Below are positions 55,799-63,863 of a DNA stretch of 64,000 bases, piece by piece. Source of the stretch: Acetivibrio alkalicellulosi (GTDB taxonomy: Bacteria; Bacillota; Clostridia; Acetivibrionales; Acetivibrionaceae); assembly GCA_008125075.1 (NCBI GenBank), contig VLTH01000002.1:1843451-1907450 (forward strand). The letters run 5' to 3'. Positions within the stretch are counted from its first letter, which is position 1. Every line of letters begins with the position of its first letter. The notes under the pieces were generated by a model. The model saw nothing but the letters and a program-made list of their open reading frames with translations. It had not been told where the DNA came from and ran no database searches. A program made the translations under genes and the position numbers.

Positions 55799-56517
55799 TT
55801 TATATCCCTCCATTTGTAGTAATCAAATTCAAATGAATCATTCATAGCAAAACCACCTCTTACTAAAACCGTTTCAGCATTTGATGGTCCTGTTAATACT
55901 TCACTTTGATTGGAATCATTTATTAAATCCAACTTACCCTCTTTTACATAAAAGACATCTAAACTACTCATGTATTTTTTTTCTTCTAAAACTTTACGCA
56001 ACTGTTCTATTTTCTCGTCTTTATTAGCTTCATAATCTGGATCTTCAATACATATCGTCAATGTAAGACCTATTATTGTTGCTTTTGCATATTCAGAAAT
56101 ACTTATATCAGGTGTAACACTATTTGATACTGGTCTTCCTCCTGTCCTATAAAACACCTTGCTGTTAGAATAAACCCCAGCTAGAATTTCACTTATTTCT
56201 TTTTCAATTCTCTCTTTCATATAAAAGTCCATATAATTATCAACTATTTCACCCGAATCCTTATACCTGTATACAACAATACTATGTCCTGGAAACTTCT
56301 CAGAACTTAGTATCATCTCTGTATAAGGAGCAGTCCACACTTCAGTATTAATATTTTCAAATACAAACTCTTCATTATATTTTTCACTCATATGTTCCAT
56401 CATTAAATCCTTTATAGAAACATCATTTTTATTATTATTGTTGTTATTTGACATACATCCACCTACTCCCATTAGAAATATTACTGATAAAATAACTGCT
56501 ATTAATTTCATTTTCAT
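55795..56517 (-). CDS. Lipoprotein, candidate immunity protein of lipase cassette B
   Basis: The 240-residue protein has a lipoprotein signal, MKMKLIAVILSVIFLMGVGG followed by C-M-S-N-N. A poly-asparagine spacer leads to a domain with E-V-W-T-A-P-Y-T-E-M-I-L-S-S-E-K-F-P and T-L-T-I-C-I-E-D-P-D-Y. It is anchored outside the membrane, where an extracellular lipase could attack the cell's own lipids. It overlaps the lipase start by four bases (ATGA). In the S. aureus TslA system a lipoprotein protects against the secreted lipase, so the same role is proposed here by position and topology. A paralogue (about 75% identical by eye) lies at 60929. Confidence 0.75.
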   Translation of the reverse strand: MKMKLIAVILSVIFLMGVGGCMSNNNNNNKNDVSIKDLMMEHMSEKYNEEFVFENINTEVWTAPYTEMILSSEKFPGHSIVVYRYKDSGEIVDNYMDFYMKERIEKEISEILAGVYSNSKVFYRTGGRPVSNSVTPDISISEYAKATIIGLTLTICIEDPDYEANKDEKIEQLRKVLEEKKYMSSLDVFYVKEGKLDLINDSNQSEVLTGPSNAETVLVRGGFAMNDSFEFDYYKWRDIK

Positions 56518-56544
56518 TTTAAGACCTCCAATGTCTAATTAATG

Positions 56545-57684
56545 TCATTCAATGTGATATTCAGGAAATCCAATCTGATGATACATTAATTGATCTATTA
56601 CATTTTCCACACATTCTTTTATCTTGACTCTTTCAGTTTCTAGTATTTCATTTATAATATTAATAAAATCATCTATACGAGCATTTATATTAACTTCAGT
56701 TTGGCCAACTGTTAATAAAACCAGACCTTTTAATATTGTTTTGACACTCATACAACTGCTTTCTACTATTTCAACTGCTTTACTTGTAAACTCTTCAGTT
56801 ATGCCAGATAACTTTTCATTAATATCTTTTTCTTCAATATCATCTATATTTTTATTTAATTTTTTTTCCATCTCACCCCTATTTATGGTAAGCTGTTTAT
56901 CAATATGTATAATAACATCTTTAATAGATCTTATTATTTTATTTTCATCTAATTCATTAATCTTCAAGAATACTGAATATATATTTTTTTCTGAAAAACT
57001 CTCATTTTCATTTACAGTTTCAAAAAAAATGTCCCATACTTCTTCATTAATGTTATCTGATGTATAATAAACCCAACTTTTAAATTTTGAATAATTACTT
57101 TGTTCTCCTACTACAACATTGCCTTCTTCATCAAATATAAAAGTACTGGTAAATGGCATATTTATATCTTCAGTTTCTTGCTGTTTGACAAATATAACTT
57201 TATCAGAATATTTACCAACAGCTTCATTTTCTCCAACATAATTTTTAACATTTCCTTCTATTTTTATATTGGTTATTGTCCCAAACAAAATAGCTTCAAT
57301 ATTTAATTCTAATGCAATATAAGAGGCATATATTCCTCCTGTAAACATTCCAGATATAAAACACTTTGAGTTTCCTATGTTTTCCTTCGTATAGTCAATA
57401 ATCTCCATTAAAAGTTCATTATGGATAGTTTCTATTTCTTCATCCGCTACAAATATAATATATTTGTAGCTATTATCATTTTCAAATATGTAGACCCAGG
57501 TATTTTCAAACATTTTTTTATTTGTCATTTTAAGATGCATCAAAGAGCAACCACTTTCAATATTTCCCAAGAAATTGTTTTGGATGCTAGAATTAATTAC
57601 GTCTTGAACTTTTACACCATAATTATCAATTAAACCTGAATAGGCCAATTCACAAAGTTGTAAATATTCTTTTTCCTTTAACAT
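56545..57684 (-). CDS. Inactive lipase homologue, cassette B
   Basis: The 379-residue soluble protein lacks a signal peptide. Residues about 60-140 follow the lipase pattern F-E-x-x-x-x-Y-K-Y-I-I-F-V-A-D-E-E and C-F-I-S-G-M-F-T-G-G-I-Y-A-S. The nucleophile elbow G-x-S-x-G reads G-M-F-T-G, with Phe at the serine position (about 114). A glutamate/lysine-rich helical region (about 270-360) and a short tail follow. It starts at ATG after GGGGGTG. Catalytic activity is unlikely; a chaperone, decoy or immunity role is possible. A paralogue with the same Phe (G-M-F-A-G) is at 61676. The homology claim needs a structure check. Confidence 0.65.
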   Translation of the reverse strand: MLKEKEYLQLCELAYSGLIDNYGVKVQDVINSSIQNNFLGNIESGCSLMHLKMTNKKMFENTWVYIFENDNSYKYIIFVADEEIETIHNELLMEIIDYTKENIGNSKCFISGMFTGGIYASYIALELNIEAILFGTITNIKIEGNVKNYVGENEAVGKYSDKVIFVKQQETEDINMPFTSTFIFDEEGNVVVGEQSNYSKFKSWVYYTSDNINEEVWDIFFETVNENESFSEKNIYSVFLKINELDENKIIRSIKDVIIHIDKQLTINRGEMEKKLNKNIDDIEEKDINEKLSGITEEFTSKAVEIVESSCMSVKTILKGLVLLTVGQTEVNINARIDDFINIINEILETERVKIKECVENVIDQLMYHQIGFPEYHIE

Positions 57685-57748
57685 ATTTCACCCCCATGTT
57701 TATAACAAAATATACTACTACATCCAACTATGATTTACCTTTTTTGCG

Positions 57749-57850
57749 TTAACTAACACTATTTACAATATCTTTTGCTTGATTACCTTTGCTGCTTATT
57801 GACTTTGCTGCACTTCTTGCTTGTTGTGGACTAAAAGTAATATTTGACAT
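57749..57850 (-). pseudogene. Truncated WXG100 gene, cassette B
   Basis: Starting after GGAGGTGAAGGA, the frame encodes MSNITFSPQQARSAAKSISS and K-G-N-Q-A-K-D-I-V-N-S-V-S, then stops. The first 30 residues match the intact WXG100 protein at 63270-63563, including its ribosome binding site. The W-x-G half is gone. The frame changes at the 12-bp sequence AGTGTTAGTTAA, which in cassette A lies in the gap between the two WXG genes (63196-63207). A deletion therefore fused the first gene to that gap. Confidence 0.85.
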
Positions 57851-57901
57851 TCCTTCACCTCCTTTCAAAGTACACCTATAGATAACATTTAATATAAGTC
57901 T

Positions 57902-57973
57902 AATATATAACAATATTTATTTTAGTTCAATCTATTCTGACGAATTGCAGCTTTCAATGGATAATTGTAACAT
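57902..57973 (-). promoter_or_regulatory. Conserved promoter module, copy 2 (truncated WXG operon)
   Basis: On the minus strand TTGAAC (57930-57925), a 17-base spacer and TATATT (57907-57902) lie about 50 bp upstream of the truncated WXG start. Upstream is the conserved block TATCCATTGAAAGCTGCAAT then TCGTCAG. It drives cassette B despite loss of the WXG genes. Together with the neighbouring remnant and terminator this accounts for the 364-bp gap 57851-58214. Confidence 0.7.
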
Positions 57974-57978
57974 GTTTG

Positions 57979-58011
57979 TTAATCATCATATATAGATCCT
58001 TTTACTGTTAT
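57979..58011 (-). pseudogene. 3'-terminal remnant of the large secreted protein gene
   Basis: The minus strand reads I-T-V-K-G-S-I-Y-D-D-stop, identical in protein to the end of the 908-residue protein (49562-52288). Similarity ends abruptly at 58011. It shows that a copy of that gene once preceded this promoter too. Confidence 0.75.
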
Positions 58012-58148
58012 TAAACAATTTTTTAAGACACTAATTCATTTTACTAATATTATATCACTTACACTTGATGTTTTTAACATTACTACAGTAATTAATTCTG
58101 TAACTTTAGTCATGTTTTTTATATCTAAAATATTACTTTAGTCATTGA

Positions 58149-58196
58149 AAAACCATTACTTTAGTCATATTTTATTATTACTAAAGTAATGGTTTT
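58149..58196 (-). terminator. Terminator of lipase cassette A
   Basis: A perfect 17-bp stem (AAAACCATTACTTTAGT / ACTAAAGTAATGGTTTT) has a 14-base loop and lies 18 bp after the lipase stop. On the minus strand it is followed by TTTTTCAATG. Extra copies of ATTACTTTAGTCAT lie just to its left (58130-58145). Confidence 0.85.
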
Positions 58197-58214
58197 ATAG
58201 TTTAAAAAATCTAA

Positions 58215-60932
58215 TCATCTGACAGCTTTTACATCTCTTCTAATCATCATTTCTACTTTTTTGTAATTTTCAAAAGCATATTGAAGTGCCTTTGTTTTTC
58301 TTGATATTATTTCACAAACTCTTCTGTTCCTTGACCTTATATCTTCACAAATCTTATTTATTGAGCTAACTCTTTGTCTTACATAGCTTTCACTATATTT
58401 TCTGCCTGCTTCTGATGTTATCTTATTTGCATCACTCAATATTTGATTTACTCTTTCTCCAAATTCTATTTCAAGGTTTTTTAGTCTCTTTCTCATTTGT
58501 TCCAATCTATTTAGGCTTGTTTTTAATTTACTTATTGAGGATTTGCCAATTGTGCCAATTACTTTTCTTTTGAAATTCTCAATTACTATAGAGCTTTTTT
58601 CTCCAAACTTTTTTATAGCTTCTTTTTTGTAATCAACAACATACTTAACACCATTTTTAAAATCTTCATATTTCTTTTGAATTTGTTCCTTGGTTTTATC
58701 CACAATACTATCAACTGTTTGAGATGCCTTTTTGGCCACCTTATCCCAAGCAGCACTTACAGCTTTCTTGCAATAGTTAACAAAATTCTTTACTCCATTA
58801 GCTATACTTGTAATAAAATTTGAAATTGCTCTTTGAGCTTTTTCTTTGAATGCCTCAATAACTTTTACTCCATTTTGCACAGCATTCTTTACATTATTTA
58901 CTGTCCCAATTACAAAATCTTTTGCCTTTACCAGGGCTTTTTTAGTCTCAGATACAAATTTTAAAAATGTTTGTCCAATACGTATTCCAAATTGTTTTAT
59001 TTTTTCACCTGCTAATTGTATTACTTCAACTACAAGACCAATTCCTTTTATAGCTTCTGTTACTGCTCTTTTTGAAAAGTTTATAATACCATTTCCAACT
59101 TTCTTACTAAAATCTATGACTTCATTTACTCCTCTTTTTAATGTTTCATAGGAGTTACGTACTATTGTCTTTCCTGTATCTATAACTCTGTCAATACCCC
59201 TATTCACACTTTCCACTACACTATTCCATGTTTTAACAACTGTCCTTTTGCAAAAATCAACAAAGTTTTTTACTCCATTTACTAAATTATTAAAAAAGTT
59301 TGAAACAACTGTTGTTATCTTATTTTTAAAATTTTCTATTGCTACAGTTGCTGTATATGCTGCACTTTTAACTCCATTAATTATTCTATCTCCAAAATCT
59401 CTAGCATAAGCGACAAGTTTGCCAAATGCCTCTTTTGTTTCTGCCATAAATCTTCCAAACCATCTTCCTAATGATTCTCCAATATCTTTTATGAAATTTC
59501 CAAATTGCTCAATTTTTCGAATAATCAACTCTCCAAAGTCTTTTAGTTTATCAATAGCAAACTTAAAACCGTCTACCATATTTCTTGCTGTTATTTTAAG
59601 AAGATCATCCCAGAATAAATGCGGACATATTTTAACCAACATAAGTGCAACTGCATATTCCGCCAAAATTCCATGTTTTTCTCTAGTAGCATAAAGCACA
59701 GAAGCACCAGCAAAATCTACTAATAGGGGAATGGATATCAAGGTTGCTATTACATCGTCTTTCGTAAATACACTTTCACCATTTACTGTCTCGTTACTTC
59801 CTTGCATTAACCCCATAATAGTACTGAAAATCTTATCTCTATATCCTGGCGAAAGAGTCAATGCTTGCTCAGCAAATTTTTCAACAAATAAAGATAAAAA
59901 GCCTTGATCTATAGGTTCACTAAACCTACCATCTTCTGTCAAGATTGAGTCTGGAAAATGAAATTTTTTAAAGTCTCCTATATCCTTAATATTTTTGAAA
60001 AGTTCCACTAAATCATTAAAGTTGTTTATGTTTGAAGGTACTTCCATTGGTATTGCTGTTTGATAATAAAAACGGTTTTCATTAGGAATAATGTAATGTC
60101 CAAGAGGATTTACAAAATCATTCTGACCATTAAAGCTATATAATTTTTGTATTAATTCCTCATAATTATCTATTTTTTCAAACTCAGCTATAGCTTCAGG
60201 TGAAAATCCCTGTCCATCGTAGCTAAAACAGTTAGTTATAAAGTCTCTATATATTGAATTTATTGTTGTAAACTGTGCTTTATTTCCTCCTTTTGAATGA
60301 CCAGTAAGAATAATTTCTATATCTTTTTGGTGGTATCCATTTCTCTTCATTATGTAGTCAAAATACTCTACTGCCTGTCTTTGTTGCTGTGTTTCAGTAC
60401 TTAGTCCAGCTAGACCTTCTCCATTGTCACCCCATTCACCTGAACCTGTTCCTCTGTAAACCACCATTATATTTCCATCTGAATCCTCAAATGTACAAGC
60501 ATTAAGACCCTTTTTATCATACCCCATATTCCAGCTCTGATTAGCTATTGTCATACTGCCTAAACGTCCATTATTTTCTCTTGCATCTCTTTCAATTGCA
60601 GCCTTAATTACTCTATATTGACGCTGTCTTTCTTCAAAGTCTTTTCTTGAACCTTCACTATAACCTGTCGTAGAATCGTTATCCATTCTTCCCATGTTTC
60701 GAGAATCTCTCAAGTACTGCTCTTGATATCTTGCATAGCCATTTTTGTCATCGTAAAACATTCCAAGATCACGAACTATCTTTTCAAGTTCTCTTCCATC
60801 TTGGGCATCAGTCCACTCTATATTTAAATAAATTAAGGTGTTTAATAGCCGTCCCTCTAGTGCTTTACTTTCAATATCATGATTTATATTTAATTCATTT
60901 GATTTATCCATTTCTTTTTTTTCCTTACTCAT
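58215..60932 (-). CDS. Lipase (Mbeg1/class 3-like) with helical repeats and C-terminal LXG-like domain, cassette A
   Basis: The 905-residue protein is a paralogue of the one at 53114 and similar along its whole length. It has the same active-site elbow I-I-L-T-G-H-S-K-G-G, the R-G-T oxyanion strand, the duplicated amphipathic helical unit (L-V-N-G-V-K-N-F-V and I-A-N-G-V-K-N-F-V) and the C-terminal G-R-K-Y-S-E-S-Y-V-R-Q-R-V domain. The N-terminus is longer by about 9 charged residues. TGGAGGT precedes the ATG at 60932, which overlaps the lipoprotein stop by four bases. It is the last gene of the intact five-gene cassette and is followed by a terminator. Secretion through a type VII system is inferred; the machinery itself is not in the window. 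Confidence 0.87.
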   Translation of the reverse strand: MSKEKKEMDKSNELNINHDIESKALEGRLLNTLIYLNIEWTDAQDGRELEKIVRDLGMFYDDKNGYARYQEQYLRDSRNMGRMDNDSTTGYSEGSRKDFEERQRQYRVIKAAIERDARENNGRLGSMTIANQSWNMGYDKKGLNACTFEDSDGNIMVVYRGTGSGEWGDNGEGLAGLSTETQQQRQAVEYFDYIMKRNGYHQKDIEIILTGHSKGGNKAQFTTINSIYRDFITNCFSYDGQGFSPEAIAEFEKIDNYEELIQKLYSFNGQNDFVNPLGHYIIPNENRFYYQTAIPMEVPSNINNFNDLVELFKNIKDIGDFKKFHFPDSILTEDGRFSEPIDQGFLSLFVEKFAEQALTLSPGYRDKIFSTIMGLMQGSNETVNGESVFTKDDVIATLISIPLLVDFAGASVLYATREKHGILAEYAVALMLVKICPHLFWDDLLKITARNMVDGFKFAIDKLKDFGELIIRKIEQFGNFIKDIGESLGRWFGRFMAETKEAFGKLVAYARDFGDRIINGVKSAAYTATVAIENFKNKITTVVSNFFNNLVNGVKNFVDFCKRTVVKTWNSVVESVNRGIDRVIDTGKTIVRNSYETLKRGVNEVIDFSKKVGNGIINFSKRAVTEAIKGIGLVVEVIQLAGEKIKQFGIRIGQTFLKFVSETKKALVKAKDFVIGTVNNVKNAVQNGVKVIEAFKEKAQRAISNFITSIANGVKNFVNYCKKAVSAAWDKVAKKASQTVDSIVDKTKEQIQKKYEDFKNGVKYVVDYKKEAIKKFGEKSSIVIENFKRKVIGTIGKSSISKLKTSLNRLEQMRKRLKNLEIEFGERVNQILSDANKITSEAGRKYSESYVRQRVSSINKICEDIRSRNRRVCEIISRKTKALQYAFENYKKVEMMIRRDVKAVR

Positions 60933-61657
60933 TCAATATACCTCCATTTGTAATAATCAAATTCAAATGAATAATTCATACCAAAATCACCCCTAACTAA
61001 AACTGTTTGAGCATTAGAAGGACCTGTTAATACTTCACTTGCATTGGTATCATTTACTAAATCTAGTTTACCTTTCTTTACATAAAAAACATCTAAATTG
61101 CACATGTATTTCTTTTCTTCTAATACCTTACGTAACTCCTCTATTTTTTCATCTTTATTAACTTCATGATCAGGATCTTCTATGCATATTGTAAGCGGAA
61201 GACCAGGAAGACGAATTATTGAATATTCTGCAATACTTATATCTGGTGTAACATCATTTGAAACAGGTCTTCCTCCTGGTCTGTAAAACACCTTACTTTG
61301 AGGATAAATATCAGCTACAATTTGACTTATTTCTTTTTCGATCCTCTCTTTCATATAAAAGTCCATATAATTATCAACTATTTCCCCTGAATCCTTATAC
61401 CTATACACTACAATACTATGGTCTGGAAACTTTTCTGAACTTAGTATCATCTCTGTATAAGGAGCAGTCCACACTTCTGTATTAATATTTTCAAAAACAA
61501 ACTCTTCATTATATTTCTCTCTCATATGTTCCATCATTAAGTCTTTTATAGAAACATCATTTTCAACATTATTATTACTACTGTTATTTGACATACATCC
61601 ACCCACTCCCATTAGAAATATTATCGATAAAATAACTGCTATTAATTTTACTTTCAT
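60929..61657 (-). CDS. Lipoprotein, candidate immunity protein of lipase cassette A
   Basis: The 242-residue lipoprotein has the signal MKVKLIAVILSIIFLMGVGG followed by C-M-S-N-N. It is parallel to the protein at 55795, and differences cluster in the middle (P-Q-S-K-V-F-Y-R-P-G-G and R-L-P-G-L-P-L-T-I-C-I-E-D) and in the C-terminal third. Such pairing of a conserved frame with local variation suits specificity for the matching lipase. GGAGG lies 9 bases before the ATG at 61657; the frame to 61672 starts upstream of that site and is rejected. It overlaps the lipase gene by four bases. Confidence 0.77.
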   Translation of the reverse strand: MKVKLIAVILSIIFLMGVGGCMSNNSSNNNVENDVSIKDLMMEHMREKYNEEFVFENINTEVWTAPYTEMILSSEKFPDHSIVVYRYKDSGEIVDNYMDFYMKERIEKEISQIVADIYPQSKVFYRPGGRPVSNDVTPDISIAEYSIIRLPGLPLTICIEDPDHEVNKDEKIEELRKVLEEKKYMCNLDVFYVKKGKLDLVNDTNASEVLTGPSNAQTVLVRGDFGMNYSFEFDYYKWRYIE

Positions 61658-61675
61658 TTTTAAGTCCTCCAATAT

Positions 61676-62827
61676 CTAATTAATGTCATTAAATTCATAC
61701 TTGGGTATTCCTATCTGATGATATATCAATTCATCTATTTCATTTTCTACTGCTTTTTTTATCTCAATCTTTTCCTTTTCAAGTATCTCAGTTGCACTAA
61801 TAAAAAATTCTTCTATAATAGCATTTATATTAATTTCCATTTTTCCAATTGTAAACAAAACAAGCCCTTTTATTATTGTCTCAACACTTACACAAATCTC
61901 ATTTACCATTTCAACTGCTTTACTTGTAACTTCTTCAGTAATATCAAGTAATTTTTCTTGATTATCTTTTTCTTCAATGTTGTCTATATTTTTAATTAAA
62001 TAAGTTTTTATTTCATTTCTATTTTTTTCTAGCTGTTTGTTAATGTATATAATAACATCTTTAATAGAATTTATTATCTTGTTTTCATCTAATTCATTAA
62101 CCTTCAATAATACTGAGTATATATTTTTTTCCATAAAACTCTCATCTTCATCGGTAGGTTCAAAGAATATATTCCATATTTCTTCTCTAATAGTGTCTGA
62201 TCCATAACATACCCAACTTTTAAATTTTGAATAATCGCTTTGTTGTCCAACCACAACATTTCCTTTTTCATCGAATATAAAGGTATTGATATATGGTATA
62301 TCTATATTGTCCTCAGTTTCTTTCTGTTTAACAAATATTACTTTATCAACATATTTATCAACTGCTTCATTTTCTCCAATATAATTTTTAACCTGACCTT
62401 CTATTTTAAAGCTAGTAGGTACACCAAATAAAATAGCTTCAGTATTTAATTCTAATGCCATAAAAGAAGCATATATACCTCCTGCAAACATTCCTGTTAT
62501 AAAGCATTTAGAATCTCCTATGTTTTCTTTTAAATAATCGAAAATCTCCATTACAAGTTCATTTTGAACATTTATTATTTCATTATCAGATACAAATATA
62601 ATATATTTGCACCCAACATCATTTTCAAAAACATATACTCTGATATCTTCAAACAATTTTCTAGTTACTATTTTTAGAGACATCAGTGTAGGAATATCTA
62701 TAATTTTTTCTATTAGACTGTTTTGAACACTTGTTTTAATAATATCTTCAACCATTTCCATATCATTATCAATTAAGCCTGAGTAGGACAACTCGCAAAG
62801 TAGCAAATACTCTTTTTCATTCAACAT
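61676..62827 (-). CDS. Inactive lipase homologue, cassette A
   Basis: The 383-residue protein is a paralogue of the one at 56545, with F-E-N-D-V-G-C-K-Y-I-I-F-V-S-D-N-E and C-F-I-T-G-M-F-A-G-G-I-Y-A-S-F. The nucleophile site again holds Phe instead of Ser. The helical region (about 265-365) is rich in E, K and I, and the tail reads L-I-Y-H-Q-I-G-I-P-K-Y-E-F. No export signal is seen. GGGGGCAG precedes the ATG. Conservation of the same substitution in both copies argues that the loss of activity is old and the protein has a structural or regulatory job. Confidence 0.66.
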   Translation of the reverse strand: MLNEKEYLLLCELSYSGLIDNDMEMVEDIIKTSVQNSLIEKIIDIPTLMSLKIVTRKLFEDIRVYVFENDVGCKYIIFVSDNEIINVQNELVMEIFDYLKENIGDSKCFITGMFAGGIYASFMALELNTEAILFGVPTSFKIEGQVKNYIGENEAVDKYVDKVIFVKQKETEDNIDIPYINTFIFDEKGNVVVGQQSDYSKFKSWVCYGSDTIREEIWNIFFEPTDEDESFMEKNIYSVLLKVNELDENKIINSIKDVIIYINKQLEKNRNEIKTYLIKNIDNIEEKDNQEKLLDITEEVTSKAVEMVNEICVSVETIIKGLVLFTIGKMEININAIIEEFFISATEILEKEKIEIKKAVENEIDELIYHQIGIPKYEFNDIN

Positions 62828-62870
62828 ATTCTGCCCCCTTGTGTATAATCAATTAAACAAAGCTATTTAA

Positions 62871-63170
62871 TTAATCTTTACCATTCTTTTGCATTTCCAT
62901 TTTTTTACGCCTTTTTTCTTCTTCGGCCCGTTGAACATCTGAAGATAATCTTTTTAGCTCTGATTTTAAATTATTTATACCATTGTATATTTTACTTGTC
63001 TCTTTTTCAATTTCAATGAAACTACTCTCAAGGGATTTATATGCATTTCCCTCCCACCAGTTTCTTCCATCCTTAATTTCTACTTTAAAGCCACTCTCTT
63101 TTCTTTTAAGTATAGTTTGATTATCATCAATTCTTCTAACAGTATTTAGAATAGCACCTGGCGTACTCAT
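62871..63170 (-). CDS. WXG100-like small helical protein
   Basis: The 99-residue protein has a central N-W-W-E-G-N-A-Y turn (W-x-G, about 38-45) flanked by two helices, the ESAT-6/WXG100 layout. The N-terminal helix is variable and the C-terminal helix ends in a long charged stretch (R-A-E-E-E-K-R-R-K-K-M-E-M-Q-K). GGAGG lies 8 bases before the ATG. It is the second gene of cassette A and is missing from cassette B. It may pair with the C-terminal domain of the lipase, as partner proteins do for LXG toxins (inference). Confidence 0.8.
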   Translation of the reverse strand: MSTPGAILNTVRRIDDNQTILKRKESGFKVEIKDGRNWWEGNAYKSLESSFIEIEKETSKIYNGINNLKSELKRLSSDVQRAEEEKRRKKMEMQKNGKD

Positions 63171-63219
63171 AAATAGCCTCCATTACATCTTTTTATTAAC
63201 TAACACTTTAAACAAATAG

Positions 63220-63259
63220 TTTAGCAGGTGAAAGTAGTTTTATACTCTCACCTGCTAAA
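63220..63259 (-). terminator. Hairpin between the two WXG genes
   Basis: A perfect 12-bp stem (TTTAGCAGGTGA / TCACCTGCTAAA) with a 16-base loop sits 10 bp after the first WXG stop. The tract after it is only moderately T-rich (CTATTTGTTTAAAG). Partial termination or 3'-end stabilisation would give more WXG100 protein than downstream products. Confidence 0.65.
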
Positions 63260-63269
63260 TCAAAGATTA

Positions 63270-63563
63270 CTATTTACGAAGCTGTGAAGCTATATCACGT
63301 TCGCTTTGCTCTTTAATATCCGCAATTTTATTTAATTGCATGCTAATATTGTTAACACATTCAACAAGTTTGTCTAGACTTGGTTTAAGGTTATTAAATT
63401 CACCAATAAATGCTGTTGCTGATTCTCCTTTCCACCAACCTTCAAGACCTCTTATCTCTTTATCAAGCTTATTTACAATATCTTTTGCTTGATTACCCTT
63501 GCTATTGATTGACTTAGCTGCGCTTCTTGCTTGTTGAGGACTAAAAGTAATATTTGACATTCC
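63270..63563 (-). CDS. WXG100 family protein (EsxA-like)
   Basis: The 97-residue protein begins MSNITFSPQQARSAAKSINS and has the G-W-W-K-G-E turn (about 43-47) between two helices. C-terminal residues are E-R-D-I-A-S-Q-L-R-K. WXG100 proteins are the small helical-hairpin substrates and co-effectors of type VII secretion. GGAAGGAGGTGAAGGA precedes the ATG at 63563; the frame to 63578 overlaps this site. It is the first gene of the lipase cassette A operon, with a promoter about 230 bp upstream. No EssC or other type VII machinery gene is in the window. Confidence 0.88.
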   Translation of the reverse strand, partial: GMSNITFSPQQARSAAKSINSKGNQAKDIVNKLDKEIRGLEGWWKGESATAFIGEFNNLKPSLDKLVECVNNISMQLNKIADIKEQSERDIASQLRK

Positions 63564-63708
63564 TTCACCTCCTTCCATAGTAAGCCCATAGTCAAAAAAC
63601 TATTTAACTTATTATTATTTAACTATAACTATGTAAAGTTTAATTATAACTTTCAACATAATTTAAAATCATAATTTATTATACCTATAAAAGATAAATT
63701 TGTTAAGA

Positions 63709-63742
63709 TGACTTTAGTCACTTCTTATAGTGACTAAAGTCA
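63709..63742. promoter_or_regulatory. Leader hairpin of the WXG operon
   Basis: A perfect 13-bp stem (TGACTTTAGTCAC / GTGACTAAAGTCA) has an 8-base loop and lies in the untranslated leader between the promoter and the WXG gene. On the plus strand a T-run follows, so it can also stop incoming plus-strand transcription. The core ACTTTAGTCA is shared with the terminator at 58149. Confidence 0.6.
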
Positions 63743-63791
63743 CTTTTTTCTTTAATCAATACATTTATTTTTAAATCATTGTTGTATATCT

Positions 63792-63863
63792 AATATATAA
63801 CAATATTAATTATAGTTCAATGTTTCCTGACGAATTGCAGATTATAATGGATAAAATGCAACA
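63792..63863 (-). promoter_or_regulatory. Conserved promoter module, copy 3 (WXG100/lipase cassette A)
   Basis: On the minus strand TTGAAC (63820-63815), a 17-base spacer and TATATT (63797-63792) lie about 230 bp upstream of the WXG100 start. The conserved upstream block reads TTTATCCATTATAATCTGCA then ATTCGTCAGG. The rest of 63564-64000 is AT-rich leader and flank; no further feature was seen. Confidence 0.75.

Noticed and set aside
63220-63259. End of the WXG operon at this hairpin
   Set aside because: The next gene follows with a good ribosome site and no promoter of its own, so full termination here is unlikely.
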